Shown: one piece after another, positions 17,717 to 25,826 of the stretch
Layout of the letters: the number at the start of each line of letters is the position of its first letter
Position numbering within the stretch: position 1 is the first letter of the stretch
NCBI RefSeq assembly: GCF_001570545.1
Contig: NZ_BBXD01000019.1
Span: forward strand, 62,001-126,000
Reading direction: 5' to 3'
DNA from: Herbidospora mongoliensis
Lineage (GTDB): Bacteria; Actinomycetota; Actinomycetes; Streptosporangiales; Streptosporangiaceae
DNA length: 64,000 nucleotides
Position numbers and translations under genes: made by a program
The notes under the pieces: generated by a model
What the model saw: the letters and a program-made list of their open reading frames with translations, nothing else
Told to the model about the DNA's origin: nothing
Database searches by the model: none

Positions 17717-17947
17717 GTGCCACTTGAGATCATTCAGCCCGGTGAGGTGGCCCGGGGGCCCGTCGTGGACCTGCCCGCCGACCTCGACGAGGCCATCGCC
17801 GTCGCCGCCGTCATGGCCTGGCGCGGTTCGGCGGCCTTCCGGGTGAAGGATCCGGCGCACACCGAATCCATCGTCCAGGCCGTCGTCATGACCGAGGCGA
17901 TCGCCGGGCGCAGGCCACCGGCCCTGGCCCGGCGCGGGCTCGCCTAA
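17717..17947 (+). CDS. Short protein resembling the C-terminus of dihydropteroate synthase (FolP)
   Basis: 76 residues from a GTG. The segment DEAIAVAAVMAWRGSAAFRV followed by KDP, and the ending GRRPPALARRGLA, resembles the last helix-strand-helix of FolP, where an A-rGA-vfRVHDV block precedes the C-terminus. The usual His of RVHD is replaced by Lys (RVKD). All upstream FolP barrel motifs are missing. In mycobacteria folP2 (Rv1207) sits in this same neighbourhood, so this may be a remnant or a trimmed, repurposed descendant. Its end overlaps the convergent LOG gene by 4 bases. Moderate certainty that it is expressed. Confidence 0.6.
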   Translation: MPLEIIQPGEVARGPVVDLPADLDEAIAVAAVMAWRGSAAFRVKDPAHTESIVQAVVMTEAIAGRRPPALARRGLA

Positions 17948-18513
17948 GCCTCGTCGGTCCCGGGGGTGATCCGGGGAGTCGGCTGCTCCAGCAGGTCGAA
18001 GGCCTCTTCGACGCTCGTGGCCCAGGAGATGCCGTCGAAGACGTCGGGGCGGGTGAAGCCCTGGTCGTACATGTTGGAGACCAGGTCTTTCAGGGGGGCG
18101 TAGAGGCCCCACGGGTCGAGCAGGACCAAGGGTCTGCGGTGGATGCCGAGGACGCGGGCGGTCCAGATCTCGAAGAGCTCCTCCATCGTGCCGATGCCGC
18201 CCGGGAGGACCAGGAAGGCGTCGGAGCGGGCGTCCATGACGCTCTTGCGCTCGCGCATCCCGGTCGTGACGATCAACTCGGTCGAGTCGGTGTCGGCGAT
18301 CTCGATGTCGACCAGGACCTGGGGGATGACCCCGATCGTCTGGGCGCCGCCGGCTCGTGCGGCGCGGGCGACCTCGCCCATGCACGACACGATCGCGCCG
18401 CCGCTGACCAGGTGGTGGCCGCGCTTCGCCAGTTCGGTGCCCGCGTCGGCGGCGAGCTGGAAGTATTTCGGGTCGATCTTCTGCGAAGAGGCGCAGAACA
18501 CGCAGACGTACAT
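17944..18513 (-). CDS. LOG family protein (TIGR00730 Rossmann fold), copy 1
   Basis: 189 residues from the ATG at 18513, starting MYVCVFCASS as in LOG proteins. The catalytic/binding signature PGGIGTMEELFEIWTA is intact. Family members hydrolyse nucleoside 5'-monophosphates of the cytokinin type (phosphoribohydrolase). The bacterial role is often purine salvage and is not settled. It overlaps the stop of the second LOG gene by one base (TAATG), so the two are co-translated. Confidence 0.9.
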   Translation of the reverse strand: MYVCVFCASSQKIDPKYFQLAADAGTELAKRGHHLVSGGAIVSCMGEVARAARAGGAQTIGVIPQVLVDIEIADTDSTELIVTTGMRERKSVMDARSDAFLVLPGGIGTMEELFEIWTARVLGIHRRPLVLLDPWGLYAPLKDLVSNMYDQGFTRPDVFDGISWATSVEEAFDLLEQPTPRITPGTDEA

Positions 18514-19283
18514 TATTCGGCGTCTCCCACGAGGCTCGACTCCTCCTCGAGGCGGCGGTCCGCCTCGACGATGATCTGCACGGCCTCGTCGACGTCGTCG
18601 GTGACCCTGATCAGGTCGACGTCCTGCGGGGAGATCTTGCCCTCGCCGAGCAGCGACGACTTGATCCAGTCGACCATCGGGCTCCAGAACGACGTGCCCA
18701 TCAGGACGACCGGGAACGAGGTGACCTTCCGGGTCTGGACGAGCGTCAGCGCCTCGAACAGTTCGTCGAGGGTGCCGAAGCCGCCCGGGAGGGTGACGAA
18801 GCCGCAGGAGTACTTGACGAACATGGTCTTGCGGACGAAGAAGTAGCGGAACTCGACGCCCAGGTTGACGTATTCGTTCATCGACTGTTCGTGCGGCAGC
18901 TCGATGCCGAGGCCCACGGAGATGCCGCCGGCCTCCACCGCGCCCTTGTTGGCGGCCTCCATGCAGCCCGGACCGCCGCCGGTGATGACGCCGTAACCGG
19001 CGTCGGCGAGCGCGCCCCCAAGGCGGACGCCGAGCGCGTAGTCGGGCGAGTCGGGCTTGGTGCGGGCCGAACCGAAGACGGTGACGGACGGCGGAAGCTC
19101 GGCCAGAGAGCCGAAGCCCTCGACGAACTCGGCCTGGATGCGCAGCACGCGCCACGGGTCCATGTGCAACCAGTCGGCGGGTCCGCGCCGGTCGAGCAGG
19201 CGCTGATCGTGGGTGGAGTCGGGCACCATCTCGCCTCGGAGCAGCTGCGGGCCCTGGCGACGTTCGCGGCGAATCGTGTTCAT
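18513..19283 (-). CDS. LOG family protein (TIGR00730), longer copy 2
   Basis: 256 residues. A 70-residue N-terminal extension (basic, with DPWRVLRIQAEFVEGF) precedes the Rossmann core: VTVFGSART, GGGPGCMEAANKGA and LPGGFGTLDELFEALTLVQT. It is the Rv1205-like member found upstream of dapE in actinobacteria. The tandem of a short and a long LOG protein may form a mixed oligomer, but that is inference. Confidence 0.9.
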   Translation of the reverse strand: MNTIRRERRQGPQLLRGEMVPDSTHDQRLLDRRGPADWLHMDPWRVLRIQAEFVEGFGSLAELPPSVTVFGSARTKPDSPDYALGVRLGGALADAGYGVITGGGPGCMEAANKGAVEAGGISVGLGIELPHEQSMNEYVNLGVEFRYFFVRKTMFVKYSCGFVTLPGGFGTLDELFEALTLVQTRKVTSFPVVLMGTSFWSPMVDWIKSSLLGEGKISPQDVDLIRVTDDVDEAVQIIVEADRRLEEESSLVGDAE

Positions 19284-19401
19284 GGGACGCCACGCTAGCC
19301 CAGCCGGATGGCCGCCGAAAAAATCTTGAGAATCCCTGCGGAACGACGGAACCGGATTTCGCTCAGGGCCCGTCTAACAGTCGAGGGTGCTGCTCGGGAC
19401 G

Positions 19402-19447
19402 GAAAGTGGCTTTCCCCGCCAAATGGCCGGCGAGGAAAGCCACTTTC
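19402..19447. terminator. Long hairpin terminator between dapE and the LOG operon
   Basis: A 14-bp perfect stem, GAAAGTGGCTTTCC with its complement, encloses an 18-base loop that can pair further. It lies just 3' of dapE on the minus strand and before the LOG genes. T-rich sequence (TTCTTTCT) follows on the plus strand. It is a likely terminator for dapE. The rest of the 197-base gap shows no gene. Confidence 0.75.
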
Positions 19448-19480
19448 TTCTTTCTCCAGGCAGAACACCCAGGTCAACGT

Positions 19481-20527
19481 CTAGGTCAACCAGGCGATCA
19501 TGACCCGCTCCGCCTCGACGATCTTGTCGAGTTCGACGTATTCGTCGACTTTGTGAGCCATCGCGGGATCGCCCGGCCCATAGTTCACGGCAGGAACTCC
19601 GAGCGCCGAGAAACGCGCCACATCGGTCCATGCCACCTTCGCCCGGGGCTGCCCGCCGACCACTTCCGCGAATGCCGCCGCCACCGGGTTCTCCAGACCC
19701 GGGCGGGCGCCGGGGGCCGAGTCGGCGATCGTCACCTCGAAGCCGTCGAAGACCTCGCGGATGTGGTTCTGGGCCTGCTCCTCGGTGAGGTCGGGGGCGA
19801 AGCGGTAGTTCACCGTCACCACGCACTCGTCGGGGATCACGTTGCCCGCGTGGCCGCCGCGGATCAGCACCGCGTTGAGGCCCTCGTGGTATCTCAGCCC
19901 GTCGACGACCGGCTCGCGGGGGGTGTAGTCGGCCAGGCGGCTCATGATCTTGGCGGCGCCGTGGATGGCGTTGACGCCGAGCCAGCTGCGGGCGCTGTGG
20001 GCGCGGACACCCGTCGAGAGGATCTCGGCCCGGACGGTGCCCTGGCAGCCGCCCTCGATCTCGCCGTCGGTGGGCTCCATCAGGACCGCGAAGTCGCCGC
20101 GCACCCAGTCGGGGTGTTCGCGCACCAGCAGGCCGAGGCCGTTGCGGGCGGCCTCGACCTCTTCGAGGTCGTAGAAGACCAAGGTCAGGTCGCGGTTGGG
20201 GTTCTCGAGAAGGGCCAGTTTCAGCTGGACGGCCACGCCGGCCTTCATGTCGGTGCCGCCGCAGCCGATGAGGCGGTTCCCCTCGACCCGGCTCGGCACG
20301 TTGCCGGCGATCGGCACGGTGTCGAGGTGGCCCGCCACGACGACCCGCTCGGCCCGGTTCAGGAAGGTGCGGGCCACGATGTTGTTGCCGTGGCGGTCGA
20401 CGGTCAGATGGGGCAGCCGCCGCAGCGCCTCCTCGACCTCGTCGGCCAGGGCCTTCTCTTCACCCGATTCCGAGGCGATGTCCACCAGATCGGCGGTCAG
20501 CGTCCTCACGTCCTGATCAAGTCGCAT
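19481..20527 (-). CDS. dapE: Succinyl-diaminopimelate desuccinylase (M20 family)
   Basis: 348 residues from the ATG at 20527 (MRLDQDVRTLTADLVDI); a frame to 20602 is not needed. The M20 metal and catalytic motifs are present: VVAGHLDTVP (His, catalytic Asp), GCGGTDMKAG (bridging Asp), YDLEEVEAARNGLG (catalytic Glu pair) and a C-terminal AMAHKVDEYVE. It releases succinate to give LL-diaminopimelate for lysine and peptidoglycan synthesis. dapC lies 1.5 kb further downstream, so two steps of the pathway are encoded close together. Confidence 0.92.
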   Translation of the reverse strand: MRLDQDVRTLTADLVDIASESGEEKALADEVEEALRRLPHLTVDRHGNNIVARTFLNRAERVVVAGHLDTVPIAGNVPSRVEGNRLIGCGGTDMKAGVAVQLKLALLENPNRDLTLVFYDLEEVEAARNGLGLLVREHPDWVRGDFAVLMEPTDGEIEGGCQGTVRAEILSTGVRAHSARSWLGVNAIHGAAKIMSRLADYTPREPVVDGLRYHEGLNAVLIRGGHAGNVIPDECVVTVNYRFAPDLTEEQAQNHIREVFDGFEVTIADSAPGARPGLENPVAAAFAEVVGGQPRAKVAWTDVARFSALGVPAVNYGPGDPAMAHKVDEYVELDKIVEAERVMIAWLT

Positions 20528-20574
20528 GTCAGCCGAGCCTACGGCAGGCCTGCGAGAAGGTAGGTTCTTGGGCT

Positions 20575-21345
20575 GTGAGCCGCCGCCCGTCCAGAACAGC
20601 ACTGACCATCGTGGCCATCGTGGTCGTCCTGGCGGGAGCGATCTTCTTCGCCGGATATCAGCTGATGAAGAAGGCCGAGCCCTTCGTGCTCGGCGAGGGG
20701 TGCACGATCACCGTCCCGGCGGGGACGCTCGACCTCGATCTGGAGCAGTCGCAGGTCGCCTCGACGATCGCCGCCGTCGCGGCCCGGCGCAAGCTGCCCA
20801 AGCAGGCGCTGGAGATCGCCTACATCACGGCGATCCAGGAGTCGAAGATGACCAACATCTCCTTCGGCGACCGCGACTCGGTCGGCATCTTCCAGCAGCG
20901 GCCCTCACAGGGCTGGGGCACGGTCAAGCAGATCATGGACCCGGTCTACTCGACCCGCCGCTTCTTCGCCGCGCTGGAGAAGGTCGACGGCTACCTCGAC
21001 ATGAGCCTCCACGACGCCGCCCAGGCGGTGCAGCGGTCGGCCGACGGCGGCGCCTACGCCGACCACAAGCGCAACGCCGAGATCCTGGCCACCGCCTTCC
21101 GCGGCGACCAGCCCCGGGCGGTGCACTGCTGGTATCCGCCGAAGGAGGCGCCGCCCCCGCCGCAGCAGGCCGCCGCCACGAAGGAGTTCAACCGGGCCAG
21201 GGGCGCGACCAGGGAAGACTGGCTGAAGGCGACCTGGTACGTCACCCACGCCCCGCTCTACGGGCTGCGCGAGGTCATCCACGACGGCTACGTGTGGAGC
21301 GCCGCCAGCGGGCACGACGGCTGGAAGCCGGTCAAGGAAGGCTAG
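20575..21345 (+). CDS. Membrane-anchored lysozyme-like (transglycosylase-fold) protein
   Basis: 256 residues from a GTG. One N-terminal membrane helix (about 10-30) is followed by an extracytoplasmic domain with IAYITAIQESKMTNISFGDRD and SVGIFQQRPSQGWGT. This pattern, with its catalytic-type Glu and GIFQQRPSQGWG signature, is typical of actinobacterial lysozyme-fold proteins often mislabelled as metal transporters. A Pro/Gln linker and a C-terminal domain (YVWSAASGHDGWKPV) end it. Peptidoglycan cleavage is inference. It overlaps the convergent DUF4178 gene by 4 bases. Confidence 0.8.
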   Translation: MSRRPSRTALTIVAIVVVLAGAIFFAGYQLMKKAEPFVLGEGCTITVPAGTLDLDLEQSQVASTIAAVAARRKLPKQALEIAYITAIQESKMTNISFGDRDSVGIFQQRPSQGWGTVKQIMDPVYSTRRFFAALEKVDGYLDMSLHDAAQAVQRSADGGAYADHKRNAEILATAFRGDQPRAVHCWYPPKEAPPPPQQAAATKEFNRARGATREDWLKATWYVTHAPLYGLREVIHDGYVWSAASGHDGWKPVKEG

Positions 21346-21941
21346 GCCTTGCGGTCGACCTCGATCGAGCCCGGCGTCAGCGGCGAGGCGTAGGAGGCGA
21401 CCCACTGGCCGCCCTGCACCCGCTGGAACGACAGCAGCCGCCCGTCGTGGGCGCGGTAGTCGGCGAAGTCGAGCAGGCCGCGCTCGGGCAGGCCGGTCAT
21501 GCCCTCGGCCCGGTAGGCGACGGTGCCGCGCTCGCCGGGGAAGAACTCGACGCCCTCCATGATCAGCATGCTCTTGGCCGGGACCATGCCCTGGGCCCGG
21601 ACCGGCGTCCACAGCATGACCTCGAGGCCCTCGGGCCGCTCCTGAACCGAGAGCCAGTGGAGGCGGTGGCTGCCGTCGTCGAGCAGGTGCTCGGTCCACT
21701 CGTCGCCCTGCCGCATCAGGTGGAGGGCGCCGATGGCCTTGAAGCGGGTCCCCTCCACCGTGGCGGTGTCACCGACCTGGAGGGTGCGGGGATCGAAGAA
21801 GTCGAGCTCTCCGAAGTCGTCGAAGAACTCCGAGTCCACGTCGTCCCCGCCACGCCGGTCCCTGCGGGGGGACGCGAGGTACACGACCAGCGCGACGACC
21901 ACCGCTGCGAGGCACAGACCGAGCACCACCGCTGTCGTCAT
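21342..21941 (-). CDS. DUF4178 family membrane-anchored protein
   Basis: 199 residues from the ATG at 21941. A single N-terminal membrane helix (VVLGLCLAAVVVALVVYLA) and an acidic linker lead to a beta-rich DUF4178 domain: LQVGDTATVEGTRFKAIGAL, EWTEHLLDDGSHRLHWLSVQ and FADYRAHDGRLLSFQR. The function of the family is unknown; members often lie with polyamine or PspA-type membrane proteins, which are absent here. Confidence 0.8.
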   Translation of the reverse strand: MTTAVVLGLCLAAVVVALVVYLASPRRDRRGGDDVDSEFFDDFGELDFFDPRTLQVGDTATVEGTRFKAIGALHLMRQGDEWTEHLLDDGSHRLHWLSVQERPEGLEVMLWTPVRAQGMVPAKSMLIMEGVEFFPGERGTVAYRAEGMTGLPERGLLDFADYRAHDGRLLSFQRVQGGQWVASYASPLTPGSIEVDRKA

Positions 21942-21998
21942 GGCGCGCGATCCTATCAACACAATCGCGGCATATCAGCCCGTATGAGGGCGGCTCAC

Positions 21999-23084
21999 CT
22001 ATGCGGTTGTGAGGCGTGCGACCGCTGCGGCGATTCGTTCGTCTGTGGCGGTGACGGCTACACGGATGTGGCCCTCTCCGGAGGTGCCGTAGAAGCTGCC
22101 GGGGGCCACCAGGACACCCAGCTTGGCCATGCGGGCGACCTGGTCCCAGCAGCCGGTGCCGTCGGTGGCCCACAGGTAGAGGCCGGCCTCCGAGTGCTCG
22201 ACGCGCCAGCCGGCCGACTCCAGGGCGGCCCGCAGGGCGGTGCGCCGGGCGGAGTAGCGGGCCCGCTGCTCGTCGGCGTGGGCGTCGTCGCCGAGGGCGG
22301 CGGCCATGGCGGCCTGCACCGGCTCGGGCACGATCATGCCAGCGTGTTTGCGCACCTCGAGCAGGCGCTTCACCAGGACCGGGTCACCCGCGACGAAGGC
22401 GGCGCGGTAACCGGCCAGGTTGGAGCGCTTGGACAGGGAGTGGACGGCCAGCAGGCCCTCGTGGGAGCCGCCGCACACGTCGGGGTGGAGGATCGAGACC
22501 GGGCGTTTCTCCCAGCCGAGTTCGATGTAGCACTCGTCGGAGGCGACGATCGCGCCGCGCTCGCGGGCCCAGGCCACCACCTTGGCGAGGTGTTCGGCCG
22601 GGAGCACCCGGCCGGTGGGGTTGCTCGGCGAGTTGACCCAGACGAGGGGCACCCGCTCCGGGCCGAGTGAGAGCAGGCCGTCGGTCGGGAAGGGCTCGGC
22701 CCCGGCCAGCCGGGCGCCCACGTCATAGGTCGGATAGGCGAGCTCGGGAAAGATCACCTTGTCGCCGGGGCCCACGCCGAGCAGGGTCGGCAGCCAGGCG
22801 ACGAGTTCCTTGGAACCGATCGTCGGCAGGACGCCCGCAGGATCGACCGTCACGCCGTGGCGGCGGGACAGCCAGCCCGCCGCGGCCTCGCGCAATCGGG
22901 CCGTGCCGTAGGTCAGCGGGTATCCCGGACTGTCGGCGGCGTCGGTGAGCGCCCTGCGCACGACTTCGGGGACGGGGTCGACGGGGGTGCCGACCGAAAG
23001 GTCGGCGATGCCGCCGGCATGAGCCTCGGCAGTGGTCTTGTACGAGGCCAGGCTGTCCCACGGGAAGTCGGGCAGGGCGATCAC
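21999..23084 (-). CDS. dapC: Succinyldiaminopimelate transaminase (DapC)
   Basis: 361 residues from a GTG. Class I/II PLP aminotransferase: NSPSNPTGRVL (PLP-phosphate/substrate Asn), SDECYIELGWEKRP (Asp binding the pyridine N), VHSLSKRSNLAGYRAAFV (PLP Lys) and a C-terminal GHIRVAVT (substrate-carboxylate Arg). N-terminal FPWDSLASYK is typical of actinobacterial DapC (Rv1178). It makes N-succinyl-LL-DAP from the keto acid, one step before DapE. The ferredoxin gene lies 40 bases upstream, as in mycobacteria. Confidence 0.92.
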   Translation of the reverse strand: MIALPDFPWDSLASYKTTAEAHAGGIADLSVGTPVDPVPEVVRRALTDAADSPGYPLTYGTARLREAAAGWLSRRHGVTVDPAGVLPTIGSKELVAWLPTLLGVGPGDKVIFPELAYPTYDVGARLAGAEPFPTDGLLSLGPERVPLVWVNSPSNPTGRVLPAEHLAKVVAWARERGAIVASDECYIELGWEKRPVSILHPDVCGGSHEGLLAVHSLSKRSNLAGYRAAFVAGDPVLVKRLLEVRKHAGMIVPEPVQAAMAAALGDDAHADEQRARYSARRTALRAALESAGWRVEHSEAGLYLWATDGTGCWDQVARMAKLGVLVAPGSFYGTSGEGHIRVAVTATDERIAAAVARLTTA

Positions 23085-23124
23085 GAGAAAGGGCTCCCGG
23101 TGGTGGGCGTCAGGTGGTGAGGCG

Positions 23125-23451
23125 TCAGTGGTCTTCGGCCTGAGGCGGCAGGGCGGCCACTACGGGGTGGTCAGCGTTGATCTTCCCAACCTTCGAGGCA
23201 CCGCCGGGCGAGCCCAGGTCCTGGAAGAAGTCAACATTGGCCTTGTAGAAGTCCTTCCACTGCTCGGGCAGGTCGTCTTCGTAGAAGATCGCCTCGACCG
23301 GGCAGACCGGTTCGCACGCCCCACAGTCGACGCACTCGTCGGGGTGGATGTAGAGCATGCGCTCGCCCTCGTAGATGCAGTCGACAGGGCACTCTTCGAT
23401 GCACGCCTTGTCCAGGACATCCACGCAAGGCTGCGCGATGACGTAGGTCAC
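23125..23451 (-). CDS. fdxA: 7Fe ferredoxin (3Fe-4S + 4Fe-4S)
   Basis: 108 residues from a GTG. N-terminal [21 protein letters not shown] and [16 protein letters not shown] supply the cysteines of the 3Fe-4S/4Fe-4S clusters, with a C-terminal extension typical of the actinobacterial FdxA/FdxC group. Soluble low-potential electron carrier. It is the Rv1177-like neighbour of dapC, and the two are probably co-transcribed. Confidence 0.93.
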   Translation of the reverse strand: MTYVIAQPCVDVLDKACIEECPVDCIYEGERMLYIHPDECVDCGACEPVCPVEAIFYEDDLPEQWKDFYKANVDFFQDLGSPGGASKVGKINADHPVVAALPPQAEDH

Positions 23452-23549
23452 CTCTAGCTCCTTCTTTCCGGCACGACATGGGCCGCAGGTTGCTCCGTCC
23501 TAGTATTGCGGTGACTGTCAGGTAGCCGGAACAGGGAGGGGCCAATGTC

Positions 23550-23756
23550 ATGGCCTTCCAGCTCAAGGTGACCATCACGCCGGCCGATGTCGGGAGCCGG
23601 GTCTCGGTCCGCAGGGCGCTCCCCGAGGGGTTCCGCGACGTCGTCGGGGTGCTTGAGGCGTGGGAGAACGGCATCCTCTCGGTACGCAAGAGGGACGGCT
23701 CCGTCGTCGAGTTCCCCGAAAAGGTCATGGCCGCGGCAAAGGTCGTCCCCGGCTGA
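23550..23756 (+). CDS. Small SH3-like domain protein, related to the N-terminus of Rv0428c-type acetyltransferases
   Basis: 68 residues starting MAFQLKVTITPADVGSRVSV. The pattern ITPADVGSRVSVRRALPEG, followed by VVGVLEAWENGILSVRKRDG and SVVEFPE, is the small beta-barrel found N-terminal to some actinobacterial GNAT proteins, here standing alone. No acetyltransferase domain follows. Its role is unknown; the assignment rests on pattern recognition. It is divergent from fdxA. Confidence 0.75.
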   Translation: MAFQLKVTITPADVGSRVSVRRALPEGFRDVVGVLEAWENGILSVRKRDGSVVEFPEKVMAAAKVVPG

Positions 23757-23782
23757 GGCGTGCCGCCTCGACGTGGCGGGAC

Positions 23783-24883
23783 ATGACGCCAAGCATTCGA
23801 TTCGTGACCAGACTCGTGACCACTCCCGCGCTGGCGGCCCTCCTGGCCCTGGCGGCCTGTTCGTCCCAGGGCGGCGAGACCAAGGCCCTCCCGCCGGTCA
23901 ACGTGAAGGGCGCCAGCCTCCAGGCGGGCTTCGGCAACATGGACCGGCTGGTCGAGGCCGCCCAGAAGGAAGGCAACCTCACCGTCGTCGGACTGCCCCG
24001 CGAATGGGTCAACCACGGCGAGCTGATGGACGTCTTCGCCGACAAGTACGGCATCAAGATCGAGTCGCTCAACCCTGCGGCCAACAGCCAGCAGCAGATC
24101 GACGCCGTCGCCACGGCCCAGAAGCCCGACGTCTTCGACCTCAGCGTTGACGTGGCCCTCGCCAACGCCGCCACGTTCGCGCCCTACCAGGTGACCGGCT
24201 GGACCGACATCCCCGACGAGGTCAAGGCCCTCAACGGGGCCTGGTACGCCGGATACGGCGGCTACATGTCGATCGGCTACGACCCGCGCAAGATGAAGGC
24301 GCCGGTGTCGTACACGGATCTGCTCAAGCCGACGGGCCGCACGGCCGGCACCACGGTCGCGCTGGCGGGTGACCCGCTGAAGAACGCCAGCGCCTTCAAC
24401 GGCGTGATGGCGGCCTCGATGCAGGGCGACAAGTTCGACGCCAAGCGGGGCGTCAAGACCTTCGCGGCCCTGAAGAAGGCCGGGGCGGTGGCGGCCGCGC
24501 CCGAGCAGGCCACGGCGGTGCTCGACTGGGACTACCTGAACGCCGCCAGGTCGGCCGCCAACGCGGCCAACTGGCAGGTGACCATCCCGGCGGGCTCGGT
24601 GCTGGCCTCGCCCTACGTGCAGGCGATCAGCGCGAGCGCGCCCCATCCGGCGGCGGCCCGGCTGTGGACCGAGTTCCTGTTCTCCGACGAGGGCCAGAAC
24701 ATCCTGATGAGGGGTTACGCGCGGCCCTCGCGGATGGAGGCCATGCAGATGCGCAGCACGCTCGACAACGAGGCGGCCGGGAAACTGCCGAAGCTCAACG
24801 GGACGCCGGTGTTCCTGAGCATCCCGCAGCAGGACGCCGCGAAGATGTATCTCAAGCAACACTGGTCTCAGCAAATGAGCTGA
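23783..24883 (+). CDS. Extracellular solute-binding lipoprotein of an ABC importer
   Basis: 366 residues from the ATG at 23783. A lipoprotein signal peptide ends in a lipobox (LALAACSS, lipidated Cys). The mature protein has the periplasmic-binding fold of the iron/thiamine/polyamine class: LVEAAQKEGNLTVVGLPREW, DVFDLSVDVALANAA, and a C-terminal block HPAAARLWTEFLFSDEGQN. Ligand unknown. No permease or ATPase gene is adjacent, so it is an orphan binding protein or works with a distant transporter. Confidence 0.88.
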   Translation: MTPSIRFVTRLVTTPALAALLALAACSSQGGETKALPPVNVKGASLQAGFGNMDRLVEAAQKEGNLTVVGLPREWVNHGELMDVFADKYGIKIESLNPAANSQQQIDAVATAQKPDVFDLSVDVALANAATFAPYQVTGWTDIPDEVKALNGAWYAGYGGYMSIGYDPRKMKAPVSYTDLLKPTGRTAGTTVALAGDPLKNASAFNGVMAASMQGDKFDAKRGVKTFAALKKAGAVAAAPEQATAVLDWDYLNAARSAANAANWQVTIPAGSVLASPYVQAISASAPHPAAARLWTEFLFSDEGQNILMRGYARPSRMEAMQMRSTLDNEAAGKLPKLNGTPVFLSIPQQDAAKMYLKQHWSQQMS

Positions 24884-24914
24884 AAAACACTGATTCCACG
24901 GCTGGCGTACAGTA

Positions 24915-25721
24915 ATGCCGGACAACCGTGGAAGTGAGCCCATCTTGCGATACGACACACCGACGCTCATGAGGTGGAACGCTCGCGCCTACGACAGCTC
25001 ATTCGGCTATGTCTCGGCGCAGGGCGCTCCACTCGTGGAGCTGCTCGACCCGCAGCCGGGTGAGCGCGTGCTCGACCTCGGCTGCGGCACCGGCGTGCTG
25101 AGCGGTGAGATCGCCATCCGCGGGGCCTACGTCCTGGGGATCGACGGGTCCCACGCGATGATCGAGGCGGCCATCGCCCAGTTTCCCCGGCTCGACTTCG
25201 CCGTGGGCGACGGCCACGACTTCAGCGTGTCCCAGCCGTTCGACGCGGTGTTCTCCAACGCGGCCCTCCACTGGATGCACCGCGACCCCGACGCGGTGAT
25301 CGACAACGTCCGCAACGCGCTGCGGCCGGGCGGCCGGTTCGTGGCCGAGCTCGGCGGGGCAGGCAACTGCGCCGCCCTGACCTCCGCCATGCTGACCGCC
25401 TGGCGCGAACACGGCCTTCGCGAGCCCGAACTGCCCTGGTATTTCCCCAGCCCGGCCGAGTACGCCGTCCGCTTGGAACGCGCCGGTTTCACCCTCCGCA
25501 TCCTGGAGCACTTCGACCGGCCGACCCCGCTCGACGAATGCCCCAACGGCGCGGCCGACTGGGTGCGCATGTTCGCCGGGTCGCTGCTCGACGGCCTGTC
25601 CCCCGCGCGGGTCGAGTCGCTGCTCAGGAGGGTGAACGAACTCGCGGCCCCCGCCCTGCGCCACGATTCCGGCTGGATGGCCGACTACGTGAGACTCCGT
25701 TTCGCCGCCGTGCGCCGCTGA
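24915..25721 (+). CDS. Class I SAM-dependent methyltransferase (trans-aconitate methyltransferase-like)
   Basis: 268 residues. Motif I is VLDLGCGTGVLSGEIA (about 50-65). Then VLGIDGSHAMIEAA, FDAVFSNAALHWMHRD and LRPGGRFVAELGG match the Tam / methyltransferase-11 type. The C-terminal half is helical. Substrate unknown. It stands alone before the helicase island, 31 bases after the lipoprotein gene. Confidence 0.88.
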   Translation: MPDNRGSEPILRYDTPTLMRWNARAYDSSFGYVSAQGAPLVELLDPQPGERVLDLGCGTGVLSGEIAIRGAYVLGIDGSHAMIEAAIAQFPRLDFAVGDGHDFSVSQPFDAVFSNAALHWMHRDPDAVIDNVRNALRPGGRFVAELGGAGNCAALTSAMLTAWREHGLREPELPWYFPSPAEYAVRLERAGFTLRILEHFDRPTPLDECPNGAADWVRMFAGSLLDGLSPARVESLLRRVNELAAPALRHDSGWMADYVRLRFAAVRR

Positions 25722-25785
25722 AGGGTGACACCATCGTTTGTGGCTGTTCGTCACGGATGAAACTCCCGCCACGGCAGGGGATTTG

Positions 25786-25801
25786 CCAGACTATGGTCTG
25801 G
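25786..25801. promoter_or_regulatory. Palindrome 25 bases upstream of the sigma-like/helicase island
   Basis: CCAGAC-TATG-GTCTGG is a perfect 6-4-6 inverted repeat ending 25 bases before the ATG at 25827. This position would overlap the promoter core. It could be an autoregulatory operator for one of the island's HTH proteins; this is inference from position only. Confidence 0.4.
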
Positions 25802-25826
25802 TCTTACGGAAGTGATGGGGATAGCG

